Of a stretch of DNA of 50,397 nucleotides, positions 1 to 8,392 are shown in pieces. The first letter of the stretch is position 1. Each line of letters begins with the position of its first letter. The notes under the pieces were generated by a model, which was given only the letters and a program-made list of their open reading frames with translations, did no database searches and had not been told where the DNA came from. The translations under genes were made by a program, and so were the position numbers. Source of the stretch: Chloroflexota bacterium (GTDB lineage: Bacteria > Chloroflexota > UBA6077 > FW602-bin22); NCBI GenBank assembly GCA_016875715.1, contig VGOZ01000017.1:1-50397 (forward strand), in the 5' to 3' direction.

Positions 1-2665
1 CGAGACGGTCGAAGAATCCCGCGCCAAGCCGGAACTACCCGAGATCGTGGGCGGCGTTTCGATCGAGGGGGTCTCTTTCCGCTATCAAGGCGCGAATCAG
101 TCCGCGCTGTCTGACATCGATCTGACGGTCAATCCCGGCGACACCGTGGGTATCGTGGGCCTGACCGGCGCGGGAAAGACGACGCTTGGCTTGCTTCTCG
201 GGCGGTTCTACGACCCGGCCAACGGCGTGGTTCGCATCGCCGGCCGGGATCTCCGCGAGATCAGCCTTCCGTCGCTGCGCCGTCAACTGGGGTACGTCTT
301 CCAGGATCCGTTCCTCCACTCCGCGACGGTTGCCGAGAACATCGCCTTCGGTCGGCACGATGCGACGCAGGAGGAGATCGAGCGGGCGGCGCGCACGGCG
401 TGCATTCACGATTTCATCACGACCTTGCCTCTCGGCTACAACACCCCGCTTGGCGAACGCGGCGTGACCCTCTCCGGCGGCCAGCGTCAACGTATCGCGC
501 TGGCACGGGCGCTGCTCATCAATCCGCGGATCCTCATTCTGGACGACACCACTTCGGCGCTCGATCCGGTGACGGCAACAGAGATCTGGACGCGGATCAC
601 GTCGGCGCGGGCGGGGCTGACCACGTTCGTGATCGCCCAGCGCCTCGCTGCGGTACGTGATGCCGATCGCATCATCGTCCTCGAGTCGGGTCGCATCGTC
701 GAACGTGGCCGGCACGATCACCTGGTGGAGCAGGATGGCCTCTACGCGCGGCTCTGGAATCAGCAGGCCGCGCAGGCGGGGGATGTCGCCGATCAGGAGG
801 CGCTCCGTACCCCCGTGGTGGTCGGCGAAGGGGCGACCGCCACGGCGCAGCACGGCCCGAGCGAGGATAGCGGCCGCCTCGAGTTGAACGTCGAGGACGA
901 CACCGTGATGGGCCGTCCCTACGACCACAGGATGATGCAGCGCCTCCTCGACATGACCCGCCCGATGCGCGGGCTGACGTACCTGGCGATCGGTGTGATG
1001 ATCCTCTGGACGCTTGGCAACCTCTCCGGTCCGATCGTGCAGAAGATGCTGATCGATGACACGCTGATTCAGCCAAACCGGGAGATGCTGCACCTCCTCG
1101 CAATCCTCTTCTTCGGGACGCATCTCTTCCAGCAAGGGTGGGGCTACGCCTACAACTGGTGCCTCCATCGCCTCGCGCAGCGCGCGCTGCAGACCCTCCG
1201 CACCACCCTGTTCAATCACCTGCAGAGTCTGTCGATGGGCTTCTACGACCGCTACAAGGTCGGGCGCTTGATGTCGATCATGACCGGCGACATCCAGGCG
1301 ATCAGCCAGTTGCTGTCCAACGCGTTGGTGGTGGGCGCGGGCGACTTCATGATCCTCATCGGCGTGATCGTGACCCTCCTGATCATCAACACCAAGCTCG
1401 CCCTGCTGACGTTCTCGATCCTCCCTGCGATCGTGGTCACGTCAGTGGTCCTCCGCCGCATCGTGCGCGATCGCTACCGAGAGTGGCGCCGCCACTCGTC
1501 CATCGCGAACGGCTCGTTGGCAGAGAACATCGCCGGGGCCCGCGTCACCCAGGCGTATGCCCGCGAGGAGGTCAATCGCGCCAACTTCGACGTGCTGAAC
1601 GTTAACTTCCGAGAGGCAGTGTTTTCCGCCACGCAGGTGGCGGCCGCGTTCGGCCCGAGCATGGACGTCATCTCGTCGGTCGCGACCGCAATGCTCATCG
1701 TCTACGGCGGGGCGCTCGTCATCAGCGGAGAACTGACCGTCGGCGCCCTCGTCGCTTTCGTCTCGCTCACGACGCGCTTCTTCGAGCCGATTCGCGATCT
1801 TTCCGCGAAGTACAACCAGGTCCAGGCGGCAATGGCGGGCTCGGAGCGGGTGTTCGCGCTACTCGATACCCCGCCCACGGTCGAGGATCGGCCGGGGGCA
1901 CGCGAACTGCCACCCATCGCCGGACACCTCAAGTTTGAGGATGTATCCTTTGGCTATATCCCCGGGCGGCGCGTCCTTCACCACATCGATCTGGATGCCC
2001 GGCCGGGCCAACAAGTCGCGATCGTGGGGCCCACCGGGGCGGGAAAGACCTCCATCATCAGCCTGGCAATCCGCTTCTACAACATCAACGCCGGATCCAT
2101 CACCGTCGATGGTGTGCCCATCGACAGCGTGACCCAGTCGTCGTTACGCCGACAGGTCGGGGTGGTTCTGCAGGACCCCTTCCTCTTCGCGGGGACTATC
2201 TCAGAGAACCTCCGGTTCGGGCGCCCCGAGGCGACGAGGGCAGAACTGGAGGAGGCCTGTCGGATCGTGGGAATCCACGCCCGCGTCACCGAACTGCCGC
2301 TCGGGTATGAGACCTTGCTCTCCGAACGGGGGACGAACCTCTCGGCGGGGGAGCGACAACTGCTCTCCTTCGCCCGGGCGCTGCTGGCCGATCCGCGCAT
2401 CCTCATCCTCGACGAAGCAACGGCGAACGTCGACACCCAGACCGAGGCGAACCTGCAGGAGGCGATGCGGTTCCTCCTCAAGGGGCGCACCGCGATCATC
2501 ATCGCGCATCGCCTCTCGACCATCCGCTCCGCGGACAAGATCGTCGTGCTCGAGGCCGGCCGCATTGCCGAAGTAGGCACGCATTCGGAGCTCGTGCGTG
2601 CGGGGGGGCATTACGCGCGTCTGCACCGCGCGCTGGCTGGTACCCCGCGCGATCACGCCGCCTGA
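1..2665 (+). CDS. Fused ABC exporter (NBD-TMD-NBD visible), 5' end outside window
   Basis: ATP-driven exporter of the ABCB type. The frame is open from base 2 and reads a TMD-to-NBD linker before the first ATPase domain, so another membrane domain probably lies left of the window. NBD1 spans about residues 15-250 (from the window edge), a membrane domain about 300-620, and NBD2 about 640-870, all in one chain. NBD1 has Walker A GLTGAGKTT and signature LSGGQRQR, but Walker B ends LILDDTTSALD (Asp for the catalytic Glu) and the switch His is Gln (IAQRLAAV). NBD2 has the canonical DEATANVD and IAHRLSTI but a deviant signature, LSAGERQL. This is the asymmetric pattern of heterodimeric exporters with one degenerate ATP site, here fused into one polypeptide. 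Substrate unknown. Ends 22 nt before a convergent VOC gene. Confidence 0.93.
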   Translation, partial: ETVEESRAKPELPEIVGGVSIEGVSFRYQGANQSALSDIDLTVNPGDTVGIVGLTGAGKTTLGLLLGRFYDPANGVVRIAGRDLREISLPSLRRQLGYVFQDPFLHSATVAENIAFGRHDATQEEIERAARTACIHDFITTLPLGYNTPLGERGVTLSGGQRQRIALARALLINPRILILDDTTSALDPVTATEIWTRITSARAGLTTFVIAQRLAAVRDADRIIVLESGRIVERGRHDHLVEQDGLYARLWNQQAAQAGDVADQEALRTPVVVGEGATATAQHGPSEDSGRLELNVEDDTVMGRPYDHRMMQRLLDMTRPMRGLTYLAIGVMILWTLGNLSGPIVQKMLIDDTLIQPNREMLHLLAILFFGTHLFQQGWGYAYNWCLHRLAQRALQTLRTTLFNHLQSLSMGFYDRYKVGRLMSIMTGDIQAISQLLSNALVVGAGDFMILIGVIVTLLIINTKLALLTFSILPAIVVTSVVLRRIVRDRYREWRRHSSIANGSLAENIAGARVTQAYAREEVNRANFDVLNVNFREAVFSATQVAAAFGPSMDVISSVATAMLIVYGGALVISGELTVGALVAFVSLTTRFFEPIRDLSAKYNQVQAAMAGSERVFALLDTPPTVEDRPGARELPPIAGHLKFEDVSFGYIPGRRVLHHIDLDARPGQQVAIVGPTGAGKTSIISLAIRFYNINAGSITVDGVPIDSVTQSSLRRQVGVVLQDPFLFAGTISENLRFGRPEATRAELEEACRIVGIHARVTELPLGYETLLSERGTNLSAGERQLLSFARALLADPRILILDEATANVDTQTEANLQEAMRFLLKGRTAIIIAHRLSTIRSADKIVVLEAGRIAEVGTHSELVRAGGHYARLHRALAGTPRDHAA

Positions 2666-2686
2666 GGCGACTCCAGGCGCCGCTGC

Positions 2687-3040
2687 TCAGTGCTGCGTCA
2701 GTTCGATCCGGTTCCCTTCGGTATCGACGAAATAGAAGCAGCGCATATCCGGCCGCTCCACGATATCGGTCAGGAGTCTGACGCCGGTCGCCTGCACACG
2801 TGCGAACGCCGCGTCCAGGTCGTCGACCTCGATCGCCAGGTGGGTTGAGCGGTAGTCGGGTCGGGGGATATCGTCCCGATAGCGGACGAGGTGGATCATC
2901 GTATCGCCGAGGCCGAGGAACACGACCGTCTCCGGGAAGTAGCTCGGCGTCGGGTGGCGCTCGATGGCGAGCAAGTCGCGCCAGAACGTCTCCGCGCGCG
3001 CCAGGTCCCAAACGGGCAACGTGGCGTGAAAGAGCCGCAT
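2687..3040 (-). CDS. VOC (glyoxalase/bleomycin-resistance fold) family protein
   Basis: A 117-residue single-domain vicinal-oxygen-chelate protein, probably a small metalloenzyme or binding protein; its substrate cannot be told from sequence. Candidate metal ligands are His5 (LFHATLPV), His67 (THLAIEV) and Glu113 (GNRIELTQ), spaced as in the paired beta-alpha-beta-beta-beta repeats of the fold. I start at the ATG of MRLFHATL because homology begins there; the frame stays open 111 nt further upstream, but that part has low-complexity composition and would run into the divergent gene. The end is convergent with the ABC exporter. Divergent from the NHL-repeat gene, with about 60 bp between the starts. 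Confidence 0.82.
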   Translation of the reverse strand: MRLFHATLPVWDLARAETFWRDLLAIERHPTPSYFPETVVFLGLGDTMIHLVRYRDDIPRPDYRSTHLAIEVDDLDAAFARVQATGVRLLTDIVERPDMRCFYFVDTEGNRIELTQH

Positions 3041-3061
3041 CGCCCGGACCACGGTCGATTC

Positions 3062-3067
3062 TAGAAT
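3062..3067 (+). promoter_or_regulatory. Probable -10 element (TAGAAT) of the NHL gene
   Basis: TAGAAT lies 35 nt before the ATG at 3103, giving a short leader that carries an AGGAGG ribosome-binding site at 3091-3096. No good -35 hexamer is visible at the usual spacing. Confidence 0.45.
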
Positions 3068-3102
3068 GGCGAGGTCCCGCGACCGGGCGCAGGAGGGTGG
3101 CG

Positions 3103-4062
3103 ATGGCGAAGCGTGTTGGCAGTGGCTCTCACACCTATGAACTCGATCCAACCTGGGGGCGCCTGCCCGATGGCTGGGAGTACCGCGACGTCGTCGGCGT
3201 GCGAGTCGGACGCGATGGCCGCGTGTACGCGTTCAATCGTGGCACCCACCCGATGGTCGTCTTCGATCGGTCTGGATCGATCGTTGCGACCTGGGGCAAC
3301 GGGATCTTCGGGAACCCGCACGGTCTGGCGATGGGGCCGGACGGCACGCTGTACTGCGTGGACACCGGCGACCATACCGTGCGTGCCTTCACGCCGGAGG
3401 GCATCCTGAAGTGGACCATCGGCACTCCCGGCATCGCGAGTGATACGGGTTGGACGGGCAGTTACGACACGCTCGGCGGCGGTCCGCCCTTCAACCGCCC
3501 TACGAACCTCGCGGTGGGCGCGCAGGGCGACCTGTACGTCAGTGACGGATACGGCAACTGCCGGGTGCATCGCTTCTCGGCCGATGGCGTCCTCAAACTG
3601 AGTTGGGGAAGTGCCGGGCGGGGTGCAGGGCAATTCCGCCTTCCCCACGGCGCCTGCGGCGAGCCGGATGGCTCGGTCCTGATCGGCGATCGCGCCAACT
3701 TCCGGGTGCAGCGGTTCACTGCTGATGGCCAGTATCAGAACGAGTGGGCCGACGTGCAAATGCCAGATGACATCTTCCGCGATGAGGGCGGCACCTACTA
3801 TGTGGCCGAGCTAGGGAAGGATGGCGCCCGAGCGGGCGACCTCGGGTCACGGGTGACGGTGCGGGACCGGAGCGGCCGCATCCTGGCCTCGTGGGGGGAC
3901 GCCGGCGACCCAGCCGAGCCTGGCAACATCTGCGCCGCCCACGGGATCTGCACGGATAACGATGGCAACGTCTACGTGGGTGAGGTAACCCAGGCGGCGC
4001 GAATCGGCGCCGGCCTCGTGCCGGCCGGAACACACATCTTCCAGAAGTTCGTCCGCGTGTGA
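3103..4062 (+). CDS. NHL-repeat six-bladed beta-propeller protein
   Basis: A 319-residue protein made almost entirely of NHL/YVTN-like blades. Repeated patterns such as GLAMGPDGTLYCVD, NLAVGAQGDLYVSD and GICTDNDGNVYVGE recur about every 45-50 residues. Proteins of this size and repeat type are often annotated as peptidyl-alpha-hydroxyglycine alpha-amidating lyase-like, but blade repeats alone do not establish catalysis. No signal peptide or membrane segment is visible, so it is probably cytoplasmic. The ATG at 3103 is chosen because it sits 6 nt after a perfect AGGAGG; the longer open frame upstream (from 2800) is Arg/Gly/Pro-rich read-through of the antisense of the VOC gene. Likely a sugar-lactone- or quinoprotein-like binding or hydrolytic role, unproven. 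Confidence 0.85.
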   Translation: MAKRVGSGSHTYELDPTWGRLPDGWEYRDVVGVRVGRDGRVYAFNRGTHPMVVFDRSGSIVATWGNGIFGNPHGLAMGPDGTLYCVDTGDHTVRAFTPEGILKWTIGTPGIASDTGWTGSYDTLGGGPPFNRPTNLAVGAQGDLYVSDGYGNCRVHRFSADGVLKLSWGSAGRGAGQFRLPHGACGEPDGSVLIGDRANFRVQRFTADGQYQNEWADVQMPDDIFRDEGGTYYVAELGKDGARAGDLGSRVTVRDRSGRILASWGDAGDPAEPGNICAAHGICTDNDGNVYVGEVTQAARIGAGLVPAGTHIFQKFVRV

Positions 4063-4075
4063 GGTCCCGCTTCGC

Positions 4076-4471
4076 TCAGTAGCTCCCGCGATGGGCGCCC
4101 GCGTAGAACCGGGGCGAGCGGCGGCCGTCGGTCGGCGCGATCGTCCGCGTCGGGATTGGCGACGACTCGTGGGTGACGAGCCACATCCTTGCCTCCTCGT
4201 GAAGGTCCGCGAGTTGTGCCTCCTCGAGGATCATTCGCTTCATGAATGGCTGGAGGATCTGATCGGGCTGGGCGATCAGAGCCGTGAGGTGGGGATCGCG
4301 GCGCGCCCACCGCCTGACGCACGAGCGGAATGCCGCGGCGGTGCCCTGGCGGAGCGCGTCGCGGAGTTCGGCGCGGAATGCCAGGTACTGGTCGATCGCT
4401 CCGGGTCGGCGCGCCCGTTCAACGGGATGGCGGCTCTGGCCGAAACCCTGACCGTCGCTCAGCGCGTTCAT
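4076..4471 (-). CDS. Small helical hypothetical protein
   Basis: 131 residues, no recognised domain. The middle part (about residues 25-105) is strongly helical and charged, with segments such as FRAELRDALRQG and MKRMILEEAQLADLHEEA; the termini look disordered. The start is supported by GGGAGGG 5 nt before the ATG at 4471. It has no membrane segment. It lies convergent to the NHL gene, 13 nt from its stop. I infer a real gene from the ribosome-binding site and the amphipathic helical pattern, but cannot assign a function. Confidence 0.6.
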   Translation of the reverse strand: MNALSDGQGFGQSRHPVERARRPGAIDQYLAFRAELRDALRQGTAAAFRSCVRRWARRDPHLTALIAQPDQILQPFMKRMILEEAQLADLHEEARMWLVTHESSPIPTRTIAPTDGRRSPRFYAGAHRGSY

Positions 4472-4709
4472 AGTGCCCTCCCGGCAGTCTCGTCGAGCTG
4501 CCGATTTGGAGATTCTCGCCCCGATGGCTCGGACCCGGAATTACCCTGAAGTCCCACCGCGAGTAGCCCGGTAGTCCCTTCACCGGTTACACGTCATCGC
4601 CGGATGGACAGGTCCGCGCTCGTGAAGGGCGAGTTGGACTCCCCACGTTCCAACCACGCACATCCGTCGCGCAGATCGGGCCGCGCGCGCCCGGCGCGTG
4701 GCGTCACCC

Positions 4710-4715
4710 TAGAAT
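4710..4715 (+). promoter_or_regulatory. -10 element (TAGAAT) placed for leaderless transcription
   Basis: TAGAAT ends 6 nt before the TTG start at 4722, so the transcription start expected 6-7 nt downstream of the -10 falls on the start codon. This supports the TTG start and a leaderless mRNA for the O-antigen ligase-like gene. The 250 bp from 4472 to 4721 hold this element and nothing else I can identify. Confidence 0.6.
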
Positions 4716-4721
4716 CGATCG

Positions 4722-6200
4722 TTGTCCACGTTGGTCGCGCCGTTCACGCTGTTCGGGAGCAGCCGTCTCCTCTGGCCGGCGATTGGTATCGGCGTGGGGG
4801 CACTCCTGGGACTCCTCCCCTGGCAGGTGGGGCTCCCTCTGAGTCTCGCCGGATCGGCCCTGTTCCTGTCGATCGCCCGGCCGCGCCTGGCCGCATACGG
4901 TCTGGCGGTAGCGTCGCCGCTCGCGACGGTCGCCGAGTTGCGGCTCGGCGTGATCGGAGTCACCGCCGCCGACGGCCTCATCGTGCTGGCGTTGGCCGGT
5001 CTCCTACTCCAGGTCGCGCGCGATCGATCGCCGCTTGCGCCGCCCTGGGTACTCGCCGGGGTGGTGCCTTTTCTTTGCCTGGCGTTGCTCTCCACTGGCT
5101 GGATCGTGTCCGTGCCGCTAGCAGTGAAAGAGATCGTCCGGTGGGCGCAGTTCGGCTTGATGATCGCACTCGTACCGACGGCGCTCGTGCGACGTGGGCA
5201 TGCGCTGCGCTTCGCGGCCGTCCTCCTCGGCGGTGGCGCGATCGAGGGCATCCTCGGCGCGTACCAGTTCGCGTTCCGCGTGGGACCGCCGAGTTTCGAG
5301 GTGGGGCGCTTCTTTCGCGCGCACGGGACCTACGGCCAGCCGAACCCGTTCGCCGGTTACATGGAGATGGTGCTGCCCATCGCGCTGGCCCTGGCAGTTG
5401 CGGGCGCTCTCGCGCTTGTTCGTGCCGGGGCAGGTCCGGGCGCGGCCGCGGCCAGATTCCCGCGGGCACTCGTGGTGCTGGCTCTGAGCGTCGCGACGAT
5501 TACGGGCGCCGCGCTCCCGATGAGTTACTCGCGAGGAGCCTGGATCGGGCTGGCCGCGGGCCTCGTGGCGATGGTCCTCTTCGCAGGGCGGCGCGCCATC
5601 GGCGTGGTGGGCATAGCCGCGATTGCGGCCCTGCTCGTCGGGTCACTCGGTCTGGTCGATCTCCTGCCCGCTTCCGTCTCGGATCGCATCCTGTCGATCA
5701 CGCGTTCGTTCGGGGTTTTCGACGCCAGGCGCGTCGTCCCGACGGCTGAGAGCTGGGCGGCCGTGGAGCGCATGGCGCACTGGCAGGCCGCGTGGGGGAT
5801 GTTCCTTTCGCAGCCTCTCCGCGGCGTTGGCATCGGACAGTACGTTGCCGTCTACGCCGATTATCACATCGTACCGTGGGCCAATCCTCTGGGACACGCG
5901 CACAACTACTACTTGAATGTGCTGGCCGAATTGGGCGTCCCAGGACTGATGCTCTACCTCGGGATGCTGGCGGGCATGGTCGCGACGACCGTGCGCGCGA
6001 TCGGCGCGGCACACGACCCGGTCCTTCGGGCGCTCGCGGTGGGGATTCTGGGGGTGCTCGTCGCGACGGCAGTCCACAACGTCTTCGACAATCTGTACGT
6101 CGCAGGCATGAACGTCCACCTGGGAGCGCTCGTCGGTCTCGCGGTGGCCGTCGGGCGAATATCGCGCCGGGTGGTAGACTCCCCGCACTTTGCTCCCTGA
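4722..6200 (+). CDS. O-antigen ligase / Wzy_C family polytopic membrane protein
   Basis: 492 residues with about ten to twelve hydrophobic segments spread over the whole length. The large extracytoplasmic loop near residues 340-400 contains the Wzy_C hallmark region GVGIGQYVAVY ... HAHNYYLNVLAELG, and a second feature, FRAHGTYGQPNPFAGY, lies near residue 205. Such proteins join or polymerise lipid-linked glycans at the outer face of the membrane (O-antigen ligase WaaL, polymerase Wzy, or bacterial oligosaccharyl-transfer enzymes). First gene of a glycan cluster that runs to 11388. The start TTG at 4722 fits the leaderless -10; an ATG-led alternative close by is not available. Whether it ligates or polymerises cannot be read from sequence. 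Confidence 0.88.
   Translation: MSTLVAPFTLFGSSRLLWPAIGIGVGALLGLLPWQVGLPLSLAGSALFLSIARPRLAAYGLAVASPLATVAELRLGVIGVTAADGLIVLALAGLLLQVARDRSPLAPPWVLAGVVPFLCLALLSTGWIVSVPLAVKEIVRWAQFGLMIALVPTALVRRGHALRFAAVLLGGGAIEGILGAYQFAFRVGPPSFEVGRFFRAHGTYGQPNPFAGYMEMVLPIALALAVAGALALVRAGAGPGAAAARFPRALVVLALSVATITGAALPMSYSRGAWIGLAAGLVAMVLFAGRRAIGVVGIAAIAALLVGSLGLVDLLPASVSDRILSITRSFGVFDARRVVPTAESWAAVERMAHWQAAWGMFLSQPLRGVGIGQYVAVYADYHIVPWANPLGHAHNYYLNVLAELGVPGLMLYLGMLAGMVATTVRAIGAAHDPVLRALAVGILGVLVATAVHNVFDNLYVAGMNVHLGALVGLAVAVGRISRRVVDSPHFAP
6175..6180 (+). promoter_or_regulatory. -10-like TAGACT inside the end of the O-antigen ligase gene
   Basis: TAGACT ends 9 nt before the TTG at 6190. It suggests an internal leaderless promoter for the following membrane-protein gene in addition to read-through from 4710. 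Confidence 0.4.
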
Positions 6201-7263
6201 CGTGGAGGGGCAGGCGTCGTGTCGGCGTCCGTCAGACGACGCGCTTGACCCCGGATTCCGCCGCCGGTTCGTAAATATCAAGACAGCGATGTCGTTCGGA
6301 CTCGGCCTGGCGATCATCGCCCTGCTCCTGAATCGGCTGGACATCAATGTGGCGCAGGCACTGCGGGCAATCGGCCAGGCGGACGGTCGTCTGGTGCTCC
6401 TCGCGGTGGGCCTCTATTACACAACGTTCCTCGCCCGCGGCCTGCGGTGGCAGGTGATGTTGCGCAACGCCGGACTGACACCGCCCCCTAGCCTCTTCCT
6501 GGGGCTGGTCGTTTTCCTCTCCTGGTTCGCCAACTGTCTGGTTCCAGCAAAGCTCGGCGACGTCTATCGCGCGTATCTGCTGAAGAAGCACCGGAACATC
6601 TCCGCCTCATTCGCAGGGGGGACGATCATCGCCGAGCGATTGATCGATCTATCGTTCGTCCTCCTTCTCAGCGGGGCGGCGGTCTTGATTATCTTCCCCT
6701 CGCGCGTGCCCGACGGCGTGGTTCCGGTGCTGGTCGTCAGTGGGGTCGCGGTCCTCGGCGCGGGCGTCGCGCTGCTCTCTCTCCGGCGTTGGGAGGCGGC
6801 GATCGCCCGCTTCCTGCCCCGGCGGGCGCGCGGCATCTTCGATCGGTTCCGCGGGGGCACCGTGGCCGCCTTTGGCTCCTACCCATCGCTCGCCGTCCTG
6901 ACAGTGCTCGCGTGGGCGGCGGAGATCGCCCGGTTCTGGCTCGTGGCGCATAGTCTGGCGCTGTTCGACGCCGAACCCATGGTGCAGCAGATCGCCATCG
7001 CCACGTTCGTTGCCCTGGGATCGGCGATCTTCACCACGGCGGCGCCCACCCCCGGGGGTCTGGGAGCCGCGGAACTGGCCATCGTGGGCGCGCTCGCCCT
7101 GACCGGCCGCGTGGGTGAGATCGCGGTCGGCGCGGCGCTGCTCGATCGACTGATAAGTTACTGGAGTCTCATCGCCCTGGGACTGATCCCGTTCCTGGCG
7201 TGGGAGATTCGGTCGGCGCCAGTTCTGGCAGTGGCCGGCGTGTCACGTGCGCATCGGGATTGA
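6190..7263 (+). CDS. LPG synthase/AglD-type flippase-like membrane protein (UPF0104)
   Basis: 357 residues with about eight membrane segments, matching the LPG_synthase_TM family seen in MprF flippase domains and AglD-like proteins. Characteristic regions are GLYYTTFLARGLRWQVMLR, VVFLSWFANCLVPAKLGDVYRAYL and TPGGLGAAELAIVGAL. It probably moves or anchors a lipid-linked precursor in the membrane; no catalytic MprF synthase domain is attached. The TTG at 6190 overlaps the previous gene by 11 nt and lies 9 nt after TAGACT; the ATG at 6289 would cut into the first membrane helix, so I prefer the TTG. It overlaps the next glycosyltransferase by 17 nt, indicating an operon. Confidence 0.85.
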   Translation: MLPDVEGQASCRRPSDDALDPGFRRRFVNIKTAMSFGLGLAIIALLLNRLDINVAQALRAIGQADGRLVLLAVGLYYTTFLARGLRWQVMLRNAGLTPPPSLFLGLVVFLSWFANCLVPAKLGDVYRAYLLKKHRNISASFAGGTIIAERLIDLSFVLLLSGAAVLIIFPSRVPDGVVPVLVVSGVAVLGAGVALLSLRRWEAAIARFLPRRARGIFDRFRGGTVAAFGSYPSLAVLTVLAWAAEIARFWLVAHSLALFDAEPMVQQIAIATFVALGSAIFTTAAPTPGGLGAAELAIVGALALTGRVGEIAVGAALLDRLISYWSLIALGLIPFLAWEIRSAPVLAVAGVSRAHRD

Positions 7264-8386
7264 CTACAACGCCGCCCTGAAACAGGGAGGCGGGATCGGC
7301 CGCTACACGCGCGGTCTGGTGAACGAACTCGTCACCCGCTCGACGGACGATCAGTTCGTGCTGTTCTTCAACCACCCGCGCGGGCAGCGTCCGCCGCAGG
7401 CGTTCCCGGATTGCGCCAACGTCGTCGAGCGTCCGCTGGCGGTGCCCGACCGCTGGCTGACGATGCTGTGGCATCGCCTGCAAGCGCCAATCCCGATCGA
7501 TCTCATCACGGGTGCTGTCGACGTCTTTCACTTTCCGGACTTCGTCCTTCCGCCGGTGTGGCGCGGCGCGACCGTGGTGACGGTGCACGATCTCTCCTTC
7601 CTAGTCCATCCGGAGACGGCGGATGAGGGTTTGCGCCTCTATCTGGAAAGGACAGTGCCGCTCGCCGTCCGGGAAGCGGATCACGTCCTGGTCGACTCGG
7701 CGAACACGCAGAACGATCTGATCTGCCTGCTCGACGCCGATCCCCGTCGGGTAGACGTGGTCTACCCGGGCATCGATGCGGGCTTTTCGCGTGTGACCGA
7801 TCCGGTGACACTGCGCGACGTGCGACATCGGTACGCGCTGCATCACCCCTACATCCTCCATGTAAGCGTGATCGAGCCACGGAAGAACCTTCCCCGGCTC
7901 TTCGCCGCCTACGCGCGACTTCGCCGCGATACCGGCTGTCGCCATCGCCTGATGATCGCCGGGGGCCTTGGGTGGATGTACGAGTCTGTGTTCCAGGCGG
8001 TCGAGGAACTCAAACTGAACGATAGCGTCGTGTTCCTGGGACGCGTGCCCGAAGCGGATCTTCCGGCGCTGTACACACTGGCGGATCTGTTCGTCTACCC
8101 CTCGCTCTACGAAGGGTTCGGGATTCCGCCACTCGAGGCGATGGCCTGCGGTACGCCTGTGGTGACGTCGAACGTGTCGTCACTGCCCGAAGCGGTCGGC
8201 GACGCGGGGCTTATGGCGAACCCCACGGATATCGACGGAATTGCCGATGCGATGGCGCAGATCCTGACGAACTCTGGCCTGGCCGCAGACCTGAGCCGTC
8301 GCGGCATCGAACGGGCGGCGCAGTTTTCCTGGCAGGCCGCCGCCGAGAAGGTTCACGCGGTCTATCAGCGCCTCGCTCAAGGCTGA
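7247..8386 (+). CDS. GT4-family glycosyltransferase (first of three)
   Basis: 379-residue GT-B fold glycosyltransferase. The N-terminal Rossmann part begins MRIGIDYNAALKQGGGIGRYTRGL, with the glycine-rich acceptor/donor loop. The C-terminal nucleotide-sugar domain starts near residue 200 (LHVSVIEPRKNLPRLF) and carries the E-x7-E type motif YEGFGIPPLEAMACGTPVV, where the glutamates contact the donor. Uses a nucleotide-activated sugar, probably at the cytoplasmic face, to extend a lipid-linked glycan. The GTG start at 7247 overlaps the preceding membrane protein; the next gene follows 6 nt after its stop. Sugar specificity is unknown. Confidence 0.9.
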   Translation: MRIGIDYNAALKQGGGIGRYTRGLVNELVTRSTDDQFVLFFNHPRGQRPPQAFPDCANVVERPLAVPDRWLTMLWHRLQAPIPIDLITGAVDVFHFPDFVLPPVWRGATVVTVHDLSFLVHPETADEGLRLYLERTVPLAVREADHVLVDSANTQNDLICLLDADPRRVDVVYPGIDAGFSRVTDPVTLRDVRHRYALHHPYILHVSVIEPRKNLPRLFAAYARLRRDTGCRHRLMIAGGLGWMYESVFQAVEELKLNDSVVFLGRVPEADLPALYTLADLFVYPSLYEGFGIPPLEAMACGTPVVTSNVSSLPEAVGDAGLMANPTDIDGIADAMAQILTNSGLAADLSRRGIERAAQFSWQAAAEKVHAVYQRLAQG

Positions 8387-8392
8387 GGTCGC

